This document shows, piece after piece, positions 1-5,945 of a DNA stretch of 5,945 nucleotides. The notes beneath the pieces are model-generated. The model did no database searches. It worked only from the letters and a program-made list of their open reading frames with translations, and had not been told where the DNA came from. This DNA is from a bacterium (GTDB lineage Bacteria; Patescibacteriota; Microgenomatia; UBA8517): positions 1 to 5,945 of the forward strand of contig JAKAKU010000132.1 in assembly GCA_021824385.1 (NCBI GenBank), written 5' to 3'. The position numbers and the translations under genes are program-made. Position 1 is the stretch's first letter. Every line of letters starts with the position of its first letter.

Positions 1-1313
1 GTAAAAATCAAATAAAAGATTGGCTTATTGAAAAAGGTGTGTCTGAAGAACAAACAAATTATCATTTACGGGATTGGCTCATTAGCCGTCAGAGATATTG
101 GGGTGCGCCGATTCCAATGATTTATTGCGAACATTGTGCAAAAAATGAAGATGGATATTTAATGATGCACGAGGGCAGTCTTCATAAGAATCACGACGAC
201 TGGCAGGCCGCCGGTTGGTACCCAGTAGATGAACAAAATCTCCCCGTGACTCTTCCAGAGGTTGCCGACTATAAACCGCGTGGTGAGGGAACTGGGCCAC
301 TTGCTGATCACCCTGAATTTTTTACAGTTACATGTCCTCATTGTGGCTCTGAGGCACGTCGAGAGACTGACGTGATGGATACGTTTATGGATAGCTCATG
401 GTATTTCCTCAGATATCCATCTACTGACTCAGAAACGGCAGAAACAAAACCATTTGATCCAGAAGTAACCAAAAAATGGCTCCCTGTTCATTTTTATTTG
501 GGTGGAGCAGAACACGCAGTGCTTCATCTTATGTATGCTCGGTTTGTCACACAGGTTTTATACGACTTAAATCACATTTCATTTGAAGAGCCATTTCCAA
601 AGTTTTTTGCAAATGGACTTATGATTAAAGACGGGGCAAAAATGAGTAAATCAAGAGGAAATGTGGTAAATCCTGATAGTTACATTGAAAAGTTTGGGGC
701 TGATACGTTACGGCTCTACCTTATGTTTATGGGACCAATGGATGGAAGCCCAGATTTTCGTGACACCGGAATTGAAGGTATGCAACGATTTGTTATGAAA
801 CTCTGGAACTTGTTTGATAAGGGACATGATGCACAGGGACATGTTTACGACTCAGTGATGCATAAAACCATTAAACGAGTAACAGAGGAAGTATCAGACT
901 TTCGTTATAACACCGCAATTGCCGGTCTGATGGAATATGTAAATGCACTCAAAGAAAACGAGGCTGAAATTTCGCGAGAAAATCTTGTAGTATTGTGCCA
1001 GCTTCTTGCGCCGTTTGCTCCTCACCTAACAGAGGAAGTTTGGAGTGAGATATTTAAAAATGAGAAGAGTATTCACCTTTCAGAGTGGCCGAAATATGAT
1101 GAGACCAAAATTATTGCAGAAAAGATTGTTGTTGCTGTGCAAATAAACGGAAAACTACGGGGGCAAGTTGAGGTTTCTAAAGAAGACATTGAAAAAGAGG
1201 ACAGTGTTGTTTCAAAGGCGAAGAGTGATTCACAAATTGCGAAATGGTTGGAAAGCACAGAGATTAAAAAGACAATCTATGTAAAGGGTAAGATTGTAAA
1301 TTTTGTGATATAA
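1..1313 (+). CDS. leuS: Leucyl-tRNA synthetase, C-terminal half (5' end outside window)
   Basis: Class I aminoacyl-tRNA synthetase that charges tRNA-Leu with leucine in the cytoplasm. The frame is open from the left edge (first full codon at 3). The GTG at 39 is an internal valine, not a start, because homologous sequence continues upstream of it. About 436 codons are visible, roughly the second half of a normal bacterial LeuS; the HIGH motif and most of the editing domain lie outside. Visible signatures in order: WLISRQRYWGAPIP (about 72-113) returning to the catalytic core; a CxxC...CxxC pair (Cys codons at 126, 135, 333 and 342), as in the zinc-ribbon insertion of Thermus-type LeuS; MDSSWYFLRYP; YLGGAEHAVLHLMYARF; the KMSKS loop (639-653) followed by RGNVVNPD; the helical anticodon-binding domain (about 790-1085); and the C-terminal tRNA-contacting domain with VQINGKLRGQVEV. 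It ends in TAA, 2 bp from the stop of the convergent gene. The family assignment is secure. Confidence 0.97.
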   Translation, partial: KNQIKDWLIEKGVSEEQTNYHLRDWLISRQRYWGAPIPMIYCEHCAKNEDGYLMMHEGSLHKNHDDWQAAGWYPVDEQNLPVTLPEVADYKPRGEGTGPLADHPEFFTVTCPHCGSEARRETDVMDTFMDSSWYFLRYPSTDSETAETKPFDPEVTKKWLPVHFYLGGAEHAVLHLMYARFVTQVLYDLNHISFEEPFPKFFANGLMIKDGAKMSKSRGNVVNPDSYIEKFGADTLRLYLMFMGPMDGSPDFRDTGIEGMQRFVMKLWNLFDKGHDAQGHVYDSVMHKTIKRVTEEVSDFRYNTAIAGLMEYVNALKENEAEISRENLVVLCQLLAPFAPHLTEEVWSEIFKNEKSIHLSEWPKYDETKIIAEKIVVAVQINGKLRGQVEVSKEDIEKEDSVVSKAKSDSQIAKWLESTEIKKTIYVKGKIVNFVI

Positions 1314-1315
1314 GA

Positions 1316-1933
1316 TTACCTCTTCGTTACCAAGAAGACTACAAAAATAAGCCCTCCAATTCCGAGAACAGCGAGTATACCGGTCGTGAGGAATTTTGCG
1401 ACTCCGGTTCGCGGTTGTGGGCTTGTTATTGGTGTTGGTGTTACCACGCTCGGATTTTCACCACTTATTGGATTGGGTGTTTGAACTGGTGTTGTTGCCG
1501 TTTCTTTCCCTTTTTCTTGAAGAATTGGAATTGCCTGAACTGAGCCTTGCATAACAATTGCACCAGTTGGAGCGTTTACATTGACTGCTTTTTCTTTTGT
1601 TACAAAAAGGGTTGTAAACTCTTGGTTTGTTTGAAATTCATTTTTTCCAATTCCTAAGTCACCAAGTCGAACAGCTTTTCCTCCTGACGCTGGGTTTGCC
1701 CACATTACGTAATAAAACACTTCATTTCCACCTGGATAGGTAATGTCGCGACATGACACCAAAACTTTGTAATTTTGGTTTTGCATAAGAACTGTTCCTG
1801 CCCAACACCGACCATCATCTCCAATGCGATTGGTAAGATTTACCTCGCCATCAAACGCAAAGATGGAACTTGCGGTAAGGGTAAACAAGGCTACAGAAAG
1901 GACTGAAGCTTTTAAAACCTTTTTCATATTCAT
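1316..1933 (-). CDS. Small secreted/surface protein of unknown function with sortase-like C-terminal signal
   Basis: About 205 aa; I do not recognise a named family. The N-terminus (MNMKKVLKASVLSVALF...) is a classic Sec signal peptide with a basic start, a hydrophobic core and a likely cleavage after SIFA (about residue 26). The mature domain (about 27-140) looks beta-rich. It has two cysteines (43 and 61) that could form a disulfide once exported, and many aromatic and Gly residues. A Pro/Thr/Ser-rich linker follows (about 142-176), then QPRTG (173-177), a hydrophobic helix (about 181-203) and a final TKR. The layout matches a protein exported and anchored in the envelope. Start choice: the frame stays open upstream to 2050 inside the ATPase gene, but the signal peptide begins at the ATG at 1933 (a second ATG is at 1927), and a promoter ends 6 nt before it. 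There is no Shine-Dalgarno sequence. It lies 16 bp after the ATPase stop, so read-through from that gene is also possible. That it is a real gene is well supported; its function is unknown. Confidence 0.85.
   Translation of the reverse strand: MNMKKVLKASVLSVALFTLTASSIFAFDGEVNLTNRIGDDGRCWAGTVLMQNQNYKVLVSCRDITYPGGNEVFYYVMWANPASGGKAVRLGDLGIGKNEFQTNQEFTTLFVTKEKAVNVNAPTGAIVMQGSVQAIPILQEKGKETATTPVQTPNPISGENPSVVTPTPITSPQPRTGVAKFLTTGILAVLGIGGLIFVVFLVTKR
1319..1417 (-). other. Variant cell-wall sorting signal: QPRTG, hydrophobic helix, basic tail
   Basis: The last 33 residues of the secreted protein have the three parts of a sortase substrate in order. A pentapeptide QPRTG (codons 1403-1417) matches LPXTG at four of five positions counting the free X. 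A stretch of about 23 hydrophobic residues starts four residues later, and the protein ends TKR. In known LPXTG proteins, sortase cuts between T and G and attaches the protein to the envelope. The Q in place of L is unusual, so recognition by a sortase is inferred. The alternative is a plain C-terminal membrane anchor. No sortase gene is in the window. Confidence 0.5.
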
Positions 1934-1939
1934 AGGTAA

Positions 1940-1968
1940 AGTATACTCACTAGAACTGCATTTGTAAA
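1940..1968 (-). promoter_or_regulatory. Sigma70-type promoter for the secreted-protein gene
   Basis: Read on the minus strand, TTTACA (1963-1968; consensus TTGACA, 5 of 6) and TATACT (1940-1945; consensus TATAAT, 5 of 6) are separated by exactly 17 bp. The -35 box lies just inside the coding sequence at the 3' end of the ATPase gene, before its TAG stop, and the -10 box is beyond that stop. Only TTACCT separates the -10 box from the ATG at 1933, so a start point about 7 nt after the -10 would fall on the ATG itself and give a leaderless mRNA. The match is seen in the sequence; activity is inferred. Confidence 0.6.
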
Positions 1969-4499
1969 TTTCGATAAAAAATACGCTTGCCAAGTTCAAC
2001 AACACCCAGATAGACAACAACAATTCCGAACAAAATGGCAACTGTTGCAAGCGGAAGTGGGCTCAAATTAAATAAGTGAGCAAAGGGAAGGTATGGGAGA
2101 ATCCACCCAAAACTTACCACTACGAATGTAGAAATGAGCATAGGCACACTCGCTCGGCTTTGAATAAATGGAAGCTTTTTGGTGCGGATAATGTGAATAA
2201 CTAAGGCTTGTGTTGCAAGTGACTCCATGAACCAACCAGTTTGAAAAGCGCCTGGAATGGTGTGAAACGCGTTGTACAAAACATAAAAGGTCACAAAGTC
2301 GAATAGGGAGCTAATGGGGCCAAAGATAAACATGAAGCGCCTGATAAACTGCATATTCCAACGTTTTGGCTCTCTCAAATATTCTTCATCAACATTGTCA
2401 GTTGGAATGGTTATTTGAGATAAATCATACAAAAAATTATTGAGGAGAATTTGAATAGGAAGCATCGGGAGAAATGGTAAAAAAAGTACTGCACCCAGTA
2501 CTGAAAACATATTGCCAAAATTGCTTGAAAGTCCCATCATGATGTACTTCATCGTGTTCCCAAATATCGTACGGCCCTCTGTTACACCATCTTTTAGCTC
2601 GAGTAAGCTTTTGTGGGTGAGAATAAAATCAGCGGATTCTTTCGCCACATCGACGGCATTGTTTACAGATATCCCCACATCGGCCGCTTTAATTGAAGGA
2701 GCATCGTTAATTCCGTCACCCATATAGCCCACAACATTTCCATTCATCTTGAGTGCTTTTATAACACGCTCCTTTTCACTTGGAGAAAAACGAGCAAAAA
2801 TAGTGGTGCTTTGGGCTTTTATCGCGAGTTCTCGATCGGACATGTTTGTAATTTCATGCCCCAGCAAAACTCCCTTAACGATAATGTCAGCGTCATGACA
2901 TGCTTTTTCTGTTACGAGTTCGTTGTCACCGGTTACTACTTTCACTTCAATTCCAATTGCCTCTAAGGCATCGATTGCCTTATTTACGTTTGGTTTAACT
3001 GGGTCCATAAAGGCAGTGAAGCCAAGAAGGGTGAGGCTTTTTTCATCATCTTTCGAATACCGTTCTTTCGTACTCTTAAATGATTTTTGAGCAATGGCAA
3101 GTACTCGAAATCCCTGTTTACTTAACTCCTGATACTCGTTTATAGCTTTCTTTTTAAGTCCCTCAGTCATTTTTGTTTGTTTGTTGTTCTCGAGAATAAA
3201 TGTACAGTCCTCAAATATGGCTTCTGGCGCGCCTTTGGAAATTAAGCAAGGCATGCCTTTCTCAGAAACAACAACACTCATCCGACGTCTCGAAAAATCA
3301 AAAGGAATTTCATCGAGTTTCTTTACATTGTCGAGAGACAATTTAGTAAAGCGTTTGATGGCATCATCGAGCGGATTGTTAATACCAGTTTGTAGTTTGC
3401 TATTAACATACGCCTTCGTAAGAACGATTTTTGAATCGCGCCCTTTGAAATCTACACATTTGACCAGTTCTATTTTGTCTTGAGTAATAGTTCCCGTTTT
3501 GTCGGTACATAAAATATTCATACTTCCAAAGGTGGGAATCGCGGTGAGTTTTTTGACGATCACACCCTTTTTGGCCATGAGAACTGCACCTTTGCTCATG
3601 GTCACTGTCATGATCATTGGTAAAAATTCCGGAGTGAGCCCTACTGCTACAGCAATCGCAAAGGTAAGTGACTCTAAAATGTCCTGTTTAATGAATGCAT
3701 TAACGGCAAAAACGAAGAGCACAAAAACAAGAACAATTCTCAGAATAAAAAGGCTAAATCCCTTAATTCCTCGCGTGAAACTATTTGGGACTTCTTTTTG
3801 GTCGAGGTCGACTGCAATTTGTCCAAATTCAGTGTTCGCGCCAGTTGCAACAACAATTGCTTTTGCTGTCCCGGTAACCACACTGGTCCCTGAAAAAATC
3901 ATGCTTTTGACTGATGCAATTCCCATATCTTTTGTGTTTTCTGTAGTTGTGGATTTTTCTACCGGAAAAGATTCACCAGTGAGTGCGGATTGGTTTACGA
4001 AGAAGTCTTTCGTTTCAATAATACGTGCGTCGGCCGGTATCAAATCTCCTGCGTTTAGTGACAAAATGTCACCCACGCAAATTTGGCTCGCGCGAATGTT
4101 TTTCTCCATACCGTCACGAATGACTGTCGAAATAAGTGCTACTTTTTCTTTGAGTTTCTCGGCTGAGTTACTTGCTTTGTGTTCCTGATAAAAGTTTAAA
4201 CAAACGCTCAGTAAAATCATGGAGAGTACAATGATTCCATTTACTGTTTCCCCGAGGACAAAAGAAACAACAACAATGACTATTAAAATCAGAATAAGGG
4301 GGTTGGTGAAGTTGGTTAAAAATTCAATAACAATATGACGCTTGGCATGAGTAGAAATGGTGTTGTGTCCAAACTTGCGGAGGTGTTCTGTAGCTTGGTT
4401 TGCCGTAAGACCTCGAGTAGGAGTTACATGGAACTGTTCTAATACACTTTCAACTGGTTGATAGGCATAACTTTTTGAAGATTTCATAGTTGATTTCAT
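1950..4499 (-). CDS. mgtA: Magnesium-transporting P-type ATPase (MgtA family)
   Basis: Inner-membrane P3B-type ATPase predicted to import Mg2+ using ATP. With the start at 4499 it is 849 aa, a little shorter than E. coli MgtA (898) because the N-terminal tail is short. Motifs in order (numbered from this start): actuator TGES (174-177); membrane helix 4 motif LTPEFLP (288-294); phosphorylation site DKTGT with Asp333; TGDN (523-526); hinge GDGINDAP (594-601); then SNFGN in helix 5 (659-663), and the regions around LYDLSQITIPTDNVDEE and FGPISS that are characteristic of MgtA/MgtB rather than of Ca2+ or heavy-metal pumps. About ten membrane segments are visible: two pairs before the large cytoplasmic domain and six after. 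Three in-frame ATGs are possible, at 4523, 4499 and 4487. I prefer 4499 because a GGGGTGA stretch lies upstream (about 4510-4516, spacing on the long side) and because 4523 falls inside a symmetric element. It is divergent from comEA and upstream of the secreted-protein gene. No key residue is missing. Confidence 0.93.
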   Translation of the reverse strand: MKSTMKSSKSYAYQPVESVLEQFHVTPTRGLTANQATEHLRKFGHNTISTHAKRHIVIEFLTNFTNPLILILIVIVVVSFVLGETVNGIIVLSMILLSVCLNFYQEHKASNSAEKLKEKVALISTVIRDGMEKNIRASQICVGDILSLNAGDLIPADARIIETKDFFVNQSALTGESFPVEKSTTTENTKDMGIASVKSMIFSGTSVVTGTAKAIVVATGANTEFGQIAVDLDQKEVPNSFTRGIKGFSLFILRIVLVFVLFVFAVNAFIKQDILESLTFAIAVAVGLTPEFLPMIMTVTMSKGAVLMAKKGVIVKKLTAIPTFGSMNILCTDKTGTITQDKIELVKCVDFKGRDSKIVLTKAYVNSKLQTGINNPLDDAIKRFTKLSLDNVKKLDEIPFDFSRRRMSVVVSEKGMPCLISKGAPEAIFEDCTFILENNKQTKMTEGLKKKAINEYQELSKQGFRVLAIAQKSFKSTKERYSKDDEKSLTLLGFTAFMDPVKPNVNKAIDALEAIGIEVKVVTGDNELVTEKACHDADIIVKGVLLGHEITNMSDRELAIKAQSTTIFARFSPSEKERVIKALKMNGNVVGYMGDGINDAPSIKAADVGISVNNAVDVAKESADFILTHKSLLELKDGVTEGRTIFGNTMKYIMMGLSSNFGNMFSVLGAVLFLPFLPMLPIQILLNNFLYDLSQITIPTDNVDEEYLREPKRWNMQFIRRFMFIFGPISSLFDFVTFYVLYNAFHTIPGAFQTGWFMESLATQALVIHIIRTKKLPFIQSRASVPMLISTFVVVSFGWILPYLPFAHLFNLSPLPLATVAILFGIVVVYLGVVELGKRIFYRNLQMQF

Positions 4500-4512
4500 G
4501 ATATATGACTCA

Positions 4513-4541
4513 CCCCAATTCATGCTAATCTAAATTGAGGG
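4513..4541. repeat. Imperfect inverted repeat between the divergent mgtA and comEA genes
   Basis: CCCCAATT (4513-4520) is mirrored by AATTG-A-GGG (4533-4541), giving eight base pairs with one bulged A and a 12-nt spacer. An outer ATATAT lies on each side at nearly equal distance (4501-4506 and 4549-4554), so the whole arrangement is symmetric about position 4527. It fills the divergent intergenic region, where a regulator binding site or overlapping promoters would be expected. The right arm also supplies the GAGGGG that may serve as the comEA ribosome binding site, and the left arm, read on minus, the GGGG upstream of mgtA. Part of the symmetry may therefore simply reflect two G-rich ribosome binding sites facing each other. 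Confidence 0.4.
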
Positions 4542-4544
4542 GTT

Positions 4545-5138
4545 ATGCATATATCCCACCACTATATTAAACCTATTTTGTTTATAGGTGTTGGTGCGCT
4601 TCTTGTTTTAATTGCGATCTTCATGATTGGTAAGTCTCACATACTCTCTTCGAGTTCGGTGGAAATTATTGATAGCACTACGCAATCAAAACAAAATGAG
4701 ATCCAAAAAACGTCGGAAACACAAATTGTAGTTGAGGTAGCCGGAGAGGTCGAAAAGCCGGGGGTGTATAGTTTGCCGCAAGGATCTCGTGTTCAAGATG
4801 CACTCCTTTTATCAGGTAAAATTCTTTCAACCGCAGATTCTGAAAGTATCGAAAAAACAATAAACAAAGCAGCAAAGCTCACTGATGGCCAGAAAATTTA
4901 TATTCCTAAAAAAGGCGAACATACTCAGTCTGTATTGAGCATAAGTTCCACTACCAAACTCATTAATATAAATAGTGGTAGCCAAACTGAGTTAGAAAGT
5001 TTACCGGGAGTGGGGGCTGCCACTGCAGTAAAAATAATTGCTGGTAGACCATATCAAAACGTAAATGAACTAACGTCAAAAAAAATTATTGGAGTGAATC
5101 TCTATGAAAAAATAAAAGATTTAATAAGTTTGTATTAG
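4545..5138 (+). CDS. comEA: ComEA-type competence protein: membrane anchor, SLBB domain, helix-hairpin-helix DNA-binding domain
   Basis: 197 aa. In natural transformation ComEA is anchored in the cytoplasmic membrane, binds incoming double-stranded DNA and hands it to the ComEC channel. Order of parts: short N-terminus; one membrane helix (about 10-29); a Ser/Thr/Gln-rich linker (about 33-60); an SLBB-like domain (about 61-121, with VEVAGEVEKPGVYSLPQGSR and ending KLTDGQKIYIP); then the ComEA helix-hairpin-helix region (about 138-195). That region starts ININSGSQTELESLPGVG. The first hairpin, LPGVG, is canonical. The second is degenerate: IIGVNLYEKIKDLI where GIG is usual. The start at 4545 follows GAGGGG with only 2 nt of spacing; a later start would cut the membrane helix. 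It ends in TAG, 6 bp before comEC, so the two are probably one operon. The domain order is that of Gram-positive ComEA, and the assignment is firm. Confidence 0.94.
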   Translation: MHISHHYIKPILFIGVGALLVLIAIFMIGKSHILSSSSVEIIDSTTQSKQNEIQKTSETQIVVEVAGEVEKPGVYSLPQGSRVQDALLLSGKILSTADSESIEKTINKAAKLTDGQKIYIPKKGEHTQSVLSISSTTKLININSGSQTELESLPGVGAATAVKIIAGRPYQNVNELTSKKIIGVNLYEKIKDLISLY

Positions 5139-5141
5139 GAG
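5137..5141 (+). promoter_or_regulatory. Ribosome binding site fixing the comEC start
   Basis: AGGAG, overlapping the last two bases of the comEA TAG stop, lies 3 nt before the ATG at 5145. It is the clearest Shine-Dalgarno sequence in the window and supports translational coupling of comEC to comEA. Confidence 0.65.
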
Positions 5142-5144
5142 AAA

Positions 5145-5945
5145 ATGAGGAAGGCATTTTTTATTTTGCTTATCTTTTTTGTTATTCTGCGGGTCTTGTT
5201 ATCACTCCAATCCCCAAATAATGGGAAGCGTATACGAATAACAGGAACACTCACCACAGAGCCGAGAGAATATGGCACAAGCCTCTTACTAACACTGCAC
5301 GGCTACAGTTTCTTTGTCCCACAGAATATTTATATTTTGTACGGATCAAAGATTGTCGTGGAAGGGCTTGTGAAAGATCACGATCTAACACAAGTAAAAA
5401 TAATATCGATACATCCACCAACTTCGATCCTTTCCCATATAAGAAGTAAAATTTTGGAAAGTATTAACACAACATTTCCAGAGCCAATGAGTTCTCTTTT
5501 AGCAGGTGCCACCATCGGTGCACCTAATATTCCAAAGTCATTCCAGGACAAGCTCAGAAGTACAGGAACAAGCCATATTGTAGTTGCATCAGGTGGAAAC
5601 CTTGCCATTTTAGCGGGGTTTTTGGAAATTTCTTTGTCAAAAATGGTAAAACGTAAAATATTCCTGCCTATTATCGCTTTGATACTCCTTATATATAGTG
5701 CCCTCACCGGATTTGGTGCGCCGATTGTGCGGGCGCTCATTATGTGGCTAGCGATTGTCGCTGTTCAATATACCGGCCGAGTAGTAAAGCTATCCACAAT
5801 ACTAGTTTTGACTATTTTGATAATGCTACTCTACAAACCGTTGTGGCTATTTGACGTAAGCTTTCAATTAAGTATTGGCGCAACAACAGGAATATTATTA
5901 CTCGGCAAAAAACTTCAAAGGTATTTCAAAAAAACACCTTTGATC
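5145..5945 (+). CDS. comEC: ComEC/Rec2-family DNA-uptake channel, N-terminal part (3' end outside window)
   Basis: Polytopic membrane protein that carries one strand of transforming DNA into the cytoplasm. 267 codons are visible, open to the last base. Order: one N-terminal membrane helix (about 4-20); a beta-rich stretch (about 28-90) resembling the OB-like domain that ComEC proteins carry after their first helices; then the start of the competence domain, with FPEPMSSLLAGATIGAP (111-127), the conserved TGTSHIVVASGGNLAIL (140-156), FGAPIVRALIMWLAIV (190-205) and LFDVSFQLSIGATTGILLL (235-253). Four or five further hydrophobic segments are visible. The SGGN tetrapeptide stands where many ComEC proteins have SGLH; CPR relatives often have SGxN. 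Only one helix comes before the OB-like domain, so the N-terminus is short. The C-terminal metallo-beta-lactamase-like domain of full-length ComEC would lie beyond the window if present. The AGGAG and the 6-bp gap after comEA support the start. Confidence 0.93.
   Translation, partial: MRKAFFILLIFFVILRVLLSLQSPNNGKRIRITGTLTTEPREYGTSLLLTLHGYSFFVPQNIYILYGSKIVVEGLVKDHDLTQVKIISIHPPTSILSHIRSKILESINTTFPEPMSSLLAGATIGAPNIPKSFQDKLRSTGTSHIVVASGGNLAILAGFLEISLSKMVKRKIFLPIIALILLIYSALTGFGAPIVRALIMWLAIVAVQYTGRVVKLSTILVLTILIMLLYKPLWLFDVSFQLSIGATTGILLLGKKLQRYFKKTPLI

Noticed and set aside
39..41. GTG as the start of leuS
   Set aside because: The frame is open and matches LeuS upstream to the window edge, so this is an internal valine of a truncated view.
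1321..1338. Small hairpin (TCTTC, 8-nt loop, GAAGA) as a terminator for leuS or the secreted protein
   Set aside because: Only 5 bp, AT-rich, with no T-run after it on either strand. It also lies within the secreted-protein coding end.
1934..2050. N-terminal extension of the secreted protein into mgtA
   Set aside because: The 39 extra codons overlap the conserved end of MgtA and would place a hydrophobic stretch before a complete signal peptide. The promoter also lies inside this stretch.
3499..4188. A 229-codon open frame on +, antisense to mgtA
   Set aside because: It lies wholly inside the strongly conserved mgtA coding sequence, its translation shows no recognisable domain, and it has no supporting start context. 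It is a shadow of the real frame.
5378..5740. A 120-codon open frame on -, opposite comEC
   Set aside because: The + strand here encodes clear ComEC motifs. The minus frame is a mirror of that coding sequence.
1..5945. Recoded UGA (as in some CPR lineages)
   Set aside because: All genes read through without in-frame TGA, and the four visible stops are TAA or TAG. There is no evidence of recoding, although no TGA stop is seen here to prove its use either.
1..5945. CRISPR arrays, insertion sequences, tRNA or other RNA genes, defence genes
   Set aside because: Reading both strands I saw no repeat arrays, terminal inverted repeats, transposase motifs or tRNA-like folds, and the coding density leaves no space for them.

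Overview
The window holds five protein-coding genes and almost no non-coding DNA. The largest gap between genes is 45 bp, or 21 bp if a longer start is used for the ATPase. The gene content and the small intergenic spaces fit a Patescibacteria/CPR (Parcubacteria-like) genome: a bacterial-type LeuS, a short ComEC with a CPR-looking competence motif, a small ComEA, and a small exported protein with a sortase-like tail. This placement is inferred from protein character only. There is no rRNA or ribosomal protein here to confirm it. The reading frames are intact under the standard code and the visible stops are TAA and TAG.

Layout from left to right: (1) the C-terminal half of leucyl-tRNA synthetase (leuS) on +, entering from the left edge and ending at 1313. 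(2) On -, converging on leuS with a 2-bp gap, a small secreted protein of unknown function (1316-1933). It has a signal peptide, a Pro/Thr-rich linker and a QPRTG + hydrophobic helix + basic tail that looks like a variant sortase sorting signal. A good sigma70-type promoter lies so close to its ATG that the mRNA would be leaderless. (3) Also on -, and upstream of it in the same orientation, a complete magnesium-transporting P-type ATPase of the MgtA family. (4) Divergent from the ATPase, on +, a comEA-comEC pair separated by 6 bp: a membrane-anchored DNA-binding ComEA, then the N-terminal 267 codons of the ComEC DNA-uptake channel, which runs off the right edge.

Together, comEA and comEC encode the envelope part of natural transformation: ComEA binds incoming double-stranded DNA and ComEC passes a single strand across the membrane. 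The two - strand genes sit between leuS and the com genes in the opposite orientation and look like an independent envelope unit (ion uptake plus a surface protein). Nothing in the window convincingly forms a new defence or mobile system. The points most worth a second look are the QPRTG-tailed protein with its apparent leaderless promoter and the symmetric element between the divergent mgtA and comEA genes.
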